NCBI GenBank assembly: GCA_002069125.1
Contig: MVZN01000031.1
Coordinates: forward strand, 1 to 33,015
DNA length: 33,015 nucleotides
DNA from: Spirochaetes bacterium ADurb.BinA120
Lineage (GTDB): Bacteria > Spirochaetota > UBA4802 > UBA5368
Direction: 5' to 3'
Under the pieces are notes generated by a model. That model was given only the letters and a program-made list of their open reading frames with translations, searched no databases and was not told where the DNA came from. The position numbers were made by a program, and so were the translations under genes. This document shows positions 16,170 through 23,516 of this stretch, piece after piece; the first letter of the stretch is position 1; each line of letters begins with the position of its first letter.

Positions 16170-16434
16170 TGCTCTGACCCCTTTTAACCAATCGCCCACC
16201 AGAAATCTGCTCTGACCCCAATATTTCGATCGCCAACCGGCAGTATGCTCTGACCCCCTATCCCGCATTCCAGAACCACCATTCCGCTTTTCTAATGCTC
16301 TGACCCTAATTTCTCCACCCCGCCAGCTACAAGTCGCTCTGAACCCATTTAGAACCCAATTTAACCACTCTGCTACAAATATTGCTCTGACCCTTACAAG
16401 CGGCCCAGGCCTCGAAATAACCTGCTCTGACCCC
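16170..16434 (-). repeat. Array of seven GGGGTCAGAGCA-type repeats
   Basis: Plus-strand TGCTCTGACCC(C) starts at 16170, 16208, 16246, 16296, 16383 and 16423, with a degenerate copy (CGCTCTGAACCC) at about 16335. Spacing is 38-50 bp. The segment before the word, read on the minus strand, is weakly conserved (a TGGTGGGCGAT-like element in several units), so the full repeat may be 30-35 bp with a degenerate half. The array fills the gap between the flippase-like gene and the aminotransferase. Positions 15897-16169 hold no supported gene, only a weak 62-codon frame. Confidence 0.9.
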
Positions 16435-16466
16435 AAAAGACCCCAAAATCCCCGCGCAACCGCGAC

Positions 16467-17507
16467 TCATCCCCTCCGGCGCCCGAAAAGCGCAAGCACC
16501 GCCCACGATGCCGCTGCGATGAGACCGCTAGCAACGAAGTTGATTATGTGATACCCGAAGGCCGTGGTGATGGCGTCCTGTGAATTCATGCCCACCAGCA
16601 TGAATCCTCCGGCCCATCCCGCCTCCAGGGTGCCGAAGCTGCCGAAGCTGTTGACCGGAAGCACGTTGGCAAGTACCTGGCCGGTGTTCCCCACGACCGC
16701 CTGGACGAACCCCACGTCAACGCGAAAGGCCAGGATTGTGAGATAGGCGAATACATACAGAACCGCCCATACCGCGACGCTCGACAGCACCAGGAGTGGA
16801 AGCTGGCGCGCCGTGCGGTAGTCCGAAAATTCGCGCACCACGGGGCCGGCCTTTTCGCGGATTCGGACAACGAGCCCTGCCTGGTCGATACGGAGCAAGC
16901 GCGCAAGGCCGATAAAAGCCCGATCGGCGAAGATCACCATATATTTCAGAAAAAAGAGCGATGCCACGGAGCCGCCCAGACACACACCTCCGATTACAAG
17001 CAGCCCAGGGCGGATCGCGCTTCCGTAAAACGCAAGCACCGAGGCCAGGAAGAACATCGCGACTATGATGAGGTCGTATATGCGCGTAACGACCAGTATG
17101 TGAAGACCGCGCGAGAGCGAGGCGCCGCCGACTTTTTTAAGGTAGTAGATCAGCGTAAGCTCTCCGGTGCGCGCGGGAAGGATCTGGTTGAAGAAGTTCT
17201 GGTAACTCGTGATGGCGAACATCTGAAACGGCGCGAGGCCCATGCCGCGGAGCATAACATGGTAGCGAACGGATTTGCAGAGGTTCGAGAGCAGGTAAGC
17301 GCCGCAGGAGGCCAACAGGAGCCAGGGGTCGGCGTTTGCAAATGTTGAAAGCGTCGCAGTGATATCGATATTGCGAAGGAGATAGATCAGTATTACGATC
17401 GAAAGCGCAAGGAAAACGAGCGACTTGGGACTTAGAATCCGCCGCTTCCTTTCGCGGATGGCCTCCTCCGGGGCCAGATCGCCGTTTGTAAAAGTATCTT
17501 TATTCAT
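16467..17507 (-). CDS. Flippase-like integral membrane protein (PF03706, UPF0104 type)
   Basis: A 346-residue polytopic protein with about eight hydrophobic helices after a charged 30-residue N-terminus. The segment YQNFFNQILPARTGELTLIYYLKK is the hallmark of the lysylphosphatidylglycerol-synthase-TM / AglD-like family, as is the later glycine-rich SFGSFGTLEAGWAGG. Members are thought to move lipid-linked substrates or to accompany glycosyltransferases. It lacks the soluble aminoacyl-transferase domain of MprF. It is the last gene of a minus-strand run with two GT2 genes and a GT-C gene, which points to a role in lipid-linked sugar handling. No strong Shine-Dalgarno is seen at ATG 17507. Confidence 0.85.
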   Translation of the reverse strand: MNKDTFTNGDLAPEEAIRERKRRILSPKSLVFLALSIVILIYLLRNIDITATLSTFANADPWLLLASCGAYLLSNLCKSVRYHVMLRGMGLAPFQMFAITSYQNFFNQILPARTGELTLIYYLKKVGGASLSRGLHILVVTRIYDLIIVAMFFLASVLAFYGSAIRPGLLVIGGVCLGGSVASLFFLKYMVIFADRAFIGLARLLRIDQAGLVVRIREKAGPVVREFSDYRTARQLPLLVLSSVAVWAVLYVFAYLTILAFRVDVGFVQAVVGNTGQVLANVLPVNSFGSFGTLEAGWAGGFMLVGMNSQDAITTAFGYHIINFVASGLIAAASWAVLALFGRRRG

Positions 17508-17550
17508 GCAATGGCCGCCCTGACGAGACTTCTAAATAAGTCCACCAAAC

Positions 17551-18480
17551 TCATCGGTTTCGATTGTTCTTAACGAAGAGCTCGGCCAGAAGCCCGAAGA
17601 AGAAGGTTTGAAGGCCGAATAGCGCAAGCCCCAGCACGGCGTTTACATGCACCACGGGCTTGGGGATCAGCCCATTGAAGAACATGACAAGCTCGATGGC
17701 GAAGATTAGAAATGCCCCGAAAAGGAAAACGAAGCCCGCGGTGGAGAAGACCCGCATGGGCTCCACGCTAATGAGCACCATTAGTATCTGCGCCGTTACC
17801 TTGAACGGGTACTTCAGCGATACGAAGGAGCGACCCGTTATGCGCTTCCTGAAGCTAACCGGGACGTGCGCGAACCGCATTCCTTTGTGATACGAGTCGA
17901 GCAGTATCTGCTGGGTGTAGTTGTAGTCCCCGGGCAGATTGAAAATCTCGAGGTAGTCGCGGTTTATGGCGAATATCCCCGGCTGGCCGTCCTCCAGGGG
18001 CCATCCGGTGAGGAAGCGCATGAGGCTCGTGAACACGATGTTTCCGATGCGCCGCACAAAGGGCATGCGGTACTCTATCCGCTCGAAGCGGTTGCCGTAC
18101 ACCACGTCCGCCTCGTCATCCAGAATGGGCCGGACGAGTTCGGCGATATCGCGCGGATCGTGCTGGAGGTCCGCGTCGAATTTCACAACGATATCGGCGC
18201 CGTCGCGCCGGGCGCCCATAAGCCCGGTCCGGATGGCGGCGCCAAGCCCCTGGTTTACCTTGTGCCGGAGCACGCGGTCCGCCCCGGCCTTCGCCGCGAG
18301 TGCGCCGGTCCCGTCCGCGGAGCCATCGTCCACCACATACAGGCGGTATTCCAGCCCCGCCTTTTTCATATTGGGCCTTACGGCCAGAAGCGCCGTTATG
18401 GTCTCTCCTATCCTCTCGGACTCGTTATACGCCGGAATGACCACCACCAGCTTTGCACGGCCCTTCGCCTGCTTCCGCAT
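17551..18480 (-). CDS. GT2 polyprenyl-phosphate sugar transferase with C-terminal membrane anchor
   Basis: A 309-residue enzyme with a GT-A domain. It begins VVVIPAYNE (12-20), with VVDDGSADGT (49-58) and the metal-binding D102-A-D104 in KFDADLQHD. Two C-terminal hydrophobic helices follow (about 245-270 and 280-302). Architecture matches dolichol-phosphate mannosyltransferase and GtrB-like enzymes, which transfer a sugar from a nucleotide donor to polyprenyl phosphate on the cytoplasmic face. AGAGGAA just upstream supports ATG 18480. It sits 48 bases after the GT-C gene and 43 before the flippase-like gene, so it is probably in one operon. Confidence 0.9.
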   Translation of the reverse strand: MRKQAKGRAKLVVVIPAYNESERIGETITALLAVRPNMKKAGLEYRLYVVDDGSADGTGALAAKAGADRVLRHKVNQGLGAAIRTGLMGARRDGADIVVKFDADLQHDPRDIAELVRPILDDEADVVYGNRFERIEYRMPFVRRIGNIVFTSLMRFLTGWPLEDGQPGIFAINRDYLEIFNLPGDYNYTQQILLDSYHKGMRFAHVPVSFRKRITGRSFVSLKYPFKVTAQILMVLISVEPMRVFSTAGFVFLFGAFLIFAIELVMFFNGLIPKPVVHVNAVLGLALFGLQTFFFGLLAELFVKNNRNR

Positions 18481-18528
18481 AGAGTTCCTCTTCGATGATA
18501 TTATAACGGCTCGCCGGCCCGCGCCATC

Positions 18529-20229
18529 CTACGGGACGAATTTGTAAATGGTGCTGTAAATACCGCCTTTCGTCTCGAAACGCGCGACCGGCTTGAAATG
18601 GCCGGCTGGCGCGGCATCATCCCTGATTTCTTTAAAAAGCGCGGCCTTCCTGTCAACAGCATTTTTATCGCCGTGTGCAAGGCGGCGGATATAGAAATCG
18701 TCGACAAAGACGTAGGCAATCTTTTTCTCCCGAAGCTCGCGCACGAGCGAAGCCGTATTTCGGCTTTCAATTTCCATAGGACCGATGTATCGCCTTCCCT
18801 CGAGGCGCGAATAATAATTGGGCACGTTTAACTCGGCGATCAGCATGGTGTCGGATGGCCCCGCGTGTTCGTTGAACCACAGCGCGGCCTTCTTGAATTC
18901 TACGCGCCTCAGGCTGTAATGATCCATGGTCCGCACCCCGTAAAATGTCATTAAAATGGAGACCGCGGTTGCACAGAGAACGAGAAGCAGGCCTGTATAA
19001 GAATTCAATTTTGGTTTTTCGTGCAGGATGATGACTGCGAAGATCGCCGAAAACAATAACGCGAAAACGAGGGGGCCCCACTCACCGCCCGAAACCGAAA
19101 GGCCCATCCCGCCCAGAACCGCGCACACGGCGATCGCAACGAGGGCCGCACGCACGGCCCTCCGCTCGAAAAAGCGCCCAGCCCTCTCCCTCAAGAATGG
19201 ATAAAGGCCTTCGCACATCCCTAAGAAAAAAAGGAGCACCAGCACCCAGAGCACCGGCATCACGTATCGCTCCTTTGTATTCTGGTATATCATGTGGACA
19301 AGCACGTAGCCGCCGAAGAATATCGAAAGAGGAGCCGTCTCTTTCCATTTTCGCGCAAAGAGAATAACCGCCCCCCACACTGTTGAAACGACAACCACGA
19401 TAATCGAGACGCCCGCAGCCACGAAGAGCGGCGTGCGCAACGCGACACTTCCGGAGAAATAGGCGTGCGTGGCCATCCAGGGGACATAGCCGGAAAGGAT
19501 GAGGAAGCAATCCACTATATACCGGTAGACGTTCGGCCCCCGGCTCGCGATTTCCTTGACATATGGATTGGAATAATCGGCCGAGAGGAGGCTTAGCATA
19601 ATCCATGCCGCCACGCCGCTCGCGGCAAGCCCGCCGGCGATGATGGAGAATATAACGCGGCGTCGTTCGCAGAAGTCCCGAAACATCGCCGCGGGAACGG
19701 CGAAGACCGAGTCCCATTTGGTCGCCGCCGTGAGGAAGGCCATGGGATAGGCCAGCACGGAGCCTTTAAGCGCAAGGAGAACCGTAAGCGAGGAGAATAG
19801 CGCGAGGCTCATCTCGAGCTCCGAGTTTATCGCTCCGTAGATCGTATATGGATTCATGGCGAGAAAGGCGAGCGCCGCTGCGGCCTTCCCGGAACTGAGG
19901 AATTTTCTATACAGGAGAAAGCTTACAACGAGAAATGGGACGAAAAGCGCCATGTTTAGAACGAGCGCAGAGGAATATATGACATCCGCCGAGTCGAACG
20001 GATTGATCGCCGTGGCCGCGGATAGAAGAAGCGTATAGACCGGAAGCATCTTGAAGTTCGAACCGGGGAAGGAGCCGGAAAGGTATTCCACGACGCGCGG
20101 CCTGAAATTGCCGATGAAGTCCTCGGTGGGGGTTTCGAGGTAGTCGAAGTAGAGCAGCCCGTAACACAGTCCCGCGAGGAGGACCGCTCCGACAATCATT
20201 CGATACGGGGTGAAGGCTTTTCTCTTCAT
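18529..20229 (-). CDS. Polytopic GT-C-like membrane glycosyltransferase
   Basis: A 566-residue protein with about ten or more hydrophobic helices and a C-terminal soluble domain of about 130 residues (from AALWFNEHAGPSD on). An acidic first loop (after FDYLETPTEDFIGN) and NSELEMSLALFSSL are consistent with GT-C (PMT/ArnT-like) enzymes that use polyprenyl-phosphate sugars outside the membrane. Exact family and acceptor are unknown. ATG 20229 (MKRKAFTPYRM) is preferred over a frame opening 22 codons earlier. It lies between two GT2 genes on the same strand, 47 bases after the upstream one; these could supply its donor. Confidence 0.8.
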   Translation of the reverse strand: MKRKAFTPYRMIVGAVLLAGLCYGLLYFDYLETPTEDFIGNFRPRVVEYLSGSFPGSNFKMLPVYTLLLSAATAINPFDSADVIYSSALVLNMALFVPFLVVSFLLYRKFLSSGKAAAALAFLAMNPYTIYGAINSELEMSLALFSSLTVLLALKGSVLAYPMAFLTAATKWDSVFAVPAAMFRDFCERRRVIFSIIAGGLAASGVAAWIMLSLLSADYSNPYVKEIASRGPNVYRYIVDCFLILSGYVPWMATHAYFSGSVALRTPLFVAAGVSIIVVVVSTVWGAVILFARKWKETAPLSIFFGGYVLVHMIYQNTKERYVMPVLWVLVLLFFLGMCEGLYPFLRERAGRFFERRAVRAALVAIAVCAVLGGMGLSVSGGEWGPLVFALLFSAIFAVIILHEKPKLNSYTGLLLVLCATAVSILMTFYGVRTMDHYSLRRVEFKKAALWFNEHAGPSDTMLIAELNVPNYYSRLEGRRYIGPMEIESRNTASLVRELREKKIAYVFVDDFYIRRLAHGDKNAVDRKAALFKEIRDDAAPAGHFKPVARFETKGGIYSTIYKFVP

Positions 20230-20276
20230 GCATATCCACCGCAGCCGCAACGGGCCGCAATACGAGCCGTCGTCGG

Positions 20277-21224
20277 CTACCTCTTCCCGTCGCATTCGAA
20301 TTTGCGCAGGCGATACTGCACGTCCTCCATAAGATTCCGGTTTACCGCCAGAAGATCGGCGAGGAACGCGAAGAGCATGGTCTGGAAACCTATACCCATG
20401 AGGATTGCGACAAGTATCAGTGACTGGATGTGCCCCGCCCCGCCATCCGCGAAGAGATAATACAGAAACCGCACGCCAAGCAGAAATCCGGCGCCAAAAA
20501 TGAGGAGACCAAGCGTCATGAAGAAGTGGAAAGGCTTGTACACCACAAAGATGCGAAAGATCGTGAGTATGGAGCGTTTTACATACGAGGAGATGCTCTT
20601 CACCAGGCGCGAGGGACGCAGGTCCTCGTTCACGCGGATCGGCACCGAGGTTATGGCCATGTTCTTCTGGCCGGCCTGAATGATCGTCTCGAGCGTATAG
20701 GTGTAGTTGTTGAATACGTTAAGCCGCATGGCCGCGTCGCGGCTCATGGCCCGAAAACCGGAGGGGGCGTCCGGGATGTCTGTGTGGCTTGCCATCCGCA
20801 CCACACGGCTTCCAAGCTTCTGCAAAAATTTCTTGATCGGCGAGAAGTGCTCGATCTCGGTGATGGGCCGCGCCCCTATTACGATATCGGCCCTGCCCTT
20901 TAAGATGGGCTCTACAAGCGCCGGTATGTCCCGGGCGTCGTACTGGTTGTCAGCGTCGGTGTTCACTATAACGTCCGCCCCGAGGCGAAGACAGGCATCC
21001 AGGCCCAGCATGAAGCCGCGCGCCAGCCCCTGGTTTCGGGTGAAGCCGACTATGTGGTCCACGCCGCTTTTACGCGCGACCTCGACGGTGTTGTCGGTGC
21101 TGCCGTCGTTAATGATAAGCCACTCTACCTTTTTGAAGCCCTTGACTTTGCGCGGCAGCTCCTTGAGCGCGAGGGCAAGCGTCTTTTCCTCATTGTAACA
21201 TGGTATCTGGATGATGAGCTTCAT
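20277..21224 (-). CDS. GT2 glycosyltransferase with C-terminal membrane helices
   Basis: A 315-residue enzyme with a GT-A fold. It has LIIQIPCYNEEKTL (3-16), INDGSTDNT (38-46) and D90-A-D92 in NTDADNQYD, then RPITEIEHFSPIKKFLQKLG typical of polyprenyl-phosphate sugar transferases, and two C-terminal helices (about 230-255 and 265-290). CGAGGAGTG lies about 7 bases before ATG 21224, so the 19-codon upstream extension is rejected. It is first in the minus-strand run of four glycosylation genes and differs in sequence from the GT2 at 17.5-18.5 kb, so the two probably use different sugars. Confidence 0.9.
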   Translation of the reverse strand: MKLIIQIPCYNEEKTLALALKELPRKVKGFKKVEWLIINDGSTDNTVEVARKSGVDHIVGFTRNQGLARGFMLGLDACLRLGADVIVNTDADNQYDARDIPALVEPILKGRADIVIGARPITEIEHFSPIKKFLQKLGSRVVRMASHTDIPDAPSGFRAMSRDAAMRLNVFNNYTYTLETIIQAGQKNMAITSVPIRVNEDLRPSRLVKSISSYVKRSILTIFRIFVVYKPFHFFMTLGLLIFGAGFLLGVRFLYYLFADGGAGHIQSLILVAILMGIGFQTMLFAFLADLLAVNRNLMEDVQYRLRKFECDGKR

Positions 21225-21592
21225 GGGAACACTCCTCGGTACATCCACTACTCTTGTCAATACGGCGCTTTTTGTCAACACAATTGAAATGCCTCGAACT
21301 CTCCACTCTACATCACGGGCATGACGTTCTGTTTAACCTTCCACGGCAAGTTGCATTGTTTTTCAAAGGATTGAATACTTCAACAGGGACCATAGCTCAA
21401 TGTGGAAATCGATAAAAAAGACCATGGTAGTGATGGTTTCTTATCGCTGGAAAACGTCATATTCCTCGATGGCCGCACCCATCAATCATGGAGTTTTTAT
21501 ATTGCATCCCGAAAAGCAACCCAAATTCATGGGCGAACCCGTCTTTCAGTGTGGGCTTGACTTATACGTTCGGTCCGGTATACTCATACGGG
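21225..21592. other. Intergenic region with possible gene remnant
   Basis: It separates the minus-strand GT2 gene and the plus-strand phosphoesterase. In the frame of the phosphoesterase, codons before its likely start read like the end of a barrel protein (FSVGLTYTFGPVYSYG), which hints at an eroded outer-membrane protein gene. No complete gene, repeat or confident promoter is seen. Confidence 0.3.
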
Positions 21593-22478
21593 ATGGAAAA
21601 GGCAAGCGTGAAATCGAACCTGGAGGCTGGCGCCCGCAAGAACGTCCGCAGTCCAAGGGTCACCTCTTTTCTGGCCATGTTATGTCTTTTCGCATTATGC
21701 TGCTGGAACGATTTTTCGACCGATATCGATGAATACGGCGGCGAGAACTGGTCATTCGTCGTCGTGGGGGATTCCAGAAGCGGCGGCGGAATATACTCCA
21801 CGCTCGCAGGCTGGATTACGCAGATACGCCCAATGCCGGTATTCGCCATGCACCTGGGGGACATGATTCCGTTCCCCGGAAACGAGTTTGAGTGGGAGAA
21901 CTTCATCAGATTGTCAGCCCCCCTGAGGCGCTCAATGGACTTTTATTGCACACCGGGAAATCATGACGTTGACAATGAGACCAGCCAGGTGATATATCAA
22001 CGACACGTCTCGCTTCCAGGCAACGAGCTTTATTACTCATTTTTTTTATAATAACATCCACTTTATCGTTCTTGACTCGGAATATCCAGGCCAGCTTGGA
22101 AGAATCGATGATCCGCAAAAGGCCTGGCTCGAGACCGAGCTCGGCGCGGTCGGTCCGTCATTCCGTATCGTTGTTTTTCTCCACAGGCCTGTATTCTCCG
22201 ACACAACGCACACTCTTTACAACGCGGACGAATTGCATAACCTCTTTCGGACGCATAATGTGATCATGGTGGCCTCCGGACACGAACACCGGTTCCATCG
22301 AACTATACAGGACGGCATCTGTTACCTGATAAGCGGTGGAGGCGGCTCCCCTCTTCACAACAATTTCAGCGGCAACTATCATCACTTCATGAAAATTTCC
22401 GTATTTCCTACAAAGCTAAACGTCAAAACGATAGGAGTATTCGGTGAAACCATCGAAAATTTCGACCTGGCCCTGTAG
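21593..22478 (+). pseudogene. Calcineurin-like metallophosphoesterase lipoprotein, frameshifted at a T8 run
   Basis: The two frames together form one metallophosphoesterase. The first part (to 22051) has a lipoprotein-type leader ending LFALCC, then GDSRSGG, HLGDMI and PGNHDVDN. The second part continues with VLDSEYPGQLG, VFLHRP and SGHEHRFHR, which supplies the remaining metal ligands. The break is at the eight T residues 22040-22047: with seven T the frame reads on as YSFFYNNIHFIVLDS. The gene may be a true pseudogene, phase-variable by slipped-strand mispairing, rescued by slippage, or wrongly sequenced. ATG 21593 is my best start; ATG 21677 is an alternative. The stop at 22478 overlaps the following barrel gene by 35 bases, so they form one unit. 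Confidence 0.8.
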
Positions 22479-23022
22479 TCTTGGCATAATACTGTGCGTT
22501 ATTGCGGCATTTCATTTTAAACCGGCATACCCATTTTCCATCAGCGCACGGGCCGGCGTTCATGATTTCAGCAACGACGCCACGCGCGATTTTTACGGTC
22601 TGGCAAAAGGCGGTACTCTGTCATGCGCATTCTATGAATCGCGCCAATTCAGCATAGAAACGACGTCAGGGCTGTTCCACAGCTCGGTCAGCTATAACGG
22701 ATCGAACCAGATTCTCTATGTCGTTCCCTTTACGGCCTCATTTGCGCTTTCATTCTCTATGGACGATTCTAAATGGGCTCCCTACATCGGCATGGGTATC
22801 GGCGGCTGGTATAAACGCGAAGAGAGCCCAACAACCGGGAGGTCATTCAACTACATCACCTACGGTTATCACTTCATTGGCGGCTTGAAGTATCCGATCT
22901 CATCGGCTCTTTTTCTCCTCATCGACATGAGAAACTGCCTTATTATGACCGACTTCAAGGAGGAGATGAACCTCAGCGGAATGCAGACGACGGTGGGCGT
23001 AGCGTACAGGCCGGGTGGTTAA
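22444..23022 (+). CDS. Outer-membrane beta-barrel-like protein
   Basis: A 192-residue exported protein. It has a hydrophobic leader (about residues 11-30), then repeated amphipathic strands rich in Gly, Ser, Tyr and Phe (for example YIGMGIGGWYKRE and YGYHFIGGLKYPI), ending MQTTVGVAYRPGG. It resembles OmpA/OmpW-like 8-strand barrels, but the terminal aromatic residue is missing. GTG 22444 is preceded by AGGAG at a 7-base spacing. It overlaps the end of the frameshifted phosphoesterase by 35 bases, so its translation may depend on the reading frame chosen there. Confidence 0.7.
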   Translation: MKPSKISTWPCSLGIILCVIAAFHFKPAYPFSISARAGVHDFSNDATRDFYGLAKGGTLSCAFYESRQFSIETTSGLFHSSVSYNGSNQILYVVPFTASFALSFSMDDSKWAPYIGMGIGGWYKREESPTTGRSFNYITYGYHFIGGLKYPISSALFLLIDMRNCLIMTDFKEEMNLSGMQTTVGVAYRPGG

Positions 23023-23135
23023 GGCAATCTCTCAACAGGCTGAGACCCGGCCCCATAATTAGAGAAACGATCTCCGCGTCATCCATCAGGCCATGGGAAA
23101 CGTGATCGTGGGATACTGTCTTCGTGCTGTTTTGT

Positions 23136-23463
23136 CTAACCGCCGCCATCTTTTCCGGGCGAATCGCTGCGACGCACACACCAACGGCGGTATATGGAGA
23201 AGTTCCTTTCCGGATACGCTTCCCGGCGGGTGACTGAACATACCAGGAATGTGAGCGGCATTAGGACCAGGAAGACATGCCGATTTAACGATAATATCAA
23301 AAAATACGCCCCATTCAACAGGAACCCGGTAAAAATCACGCCGGTCTCGAAAGCGTAATTGGTGGAAGGCCCCAAAAAAATAGGAGTGCAGGTTGAAAAG
23401 CGCGCAGAACAGCGCGGATGTCCCGACAACGATCCGAAACCCGATTTCAATATTCAGGAGCAA
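23136..23463 (-). pseudogene. Candidate small membrane protein, frameshifted at a homopolymer
   Basis: Two overlapping minus-strand frames each look like half of a membrane protein. The first starts at TTG 23463 and runs through IVVGTSALFCALFNLHSYF. Deleting one T from the minus-strand T7 run (plus-strand A7, about 23374-23380) joins it to a second frame with GPSTNYAFETGVIFTGFLLN, then YFLILSL and VFLVLMPLTFLVCSV. The joined product would be about 108 residues with three membrane helices. I do not recognise it. It may be a remnant, a sequencing error or chance. It lies just downstream of the GT-C gene on the same strand. The rest of 23023-23516 shows nothing else. Confidence 0.35.
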
Positions 23464-23516
23464 CTAAGCGTATAACGCTTTCAAGATGTTCATTCAGATA
23501 TCCATATACTGGGAAC

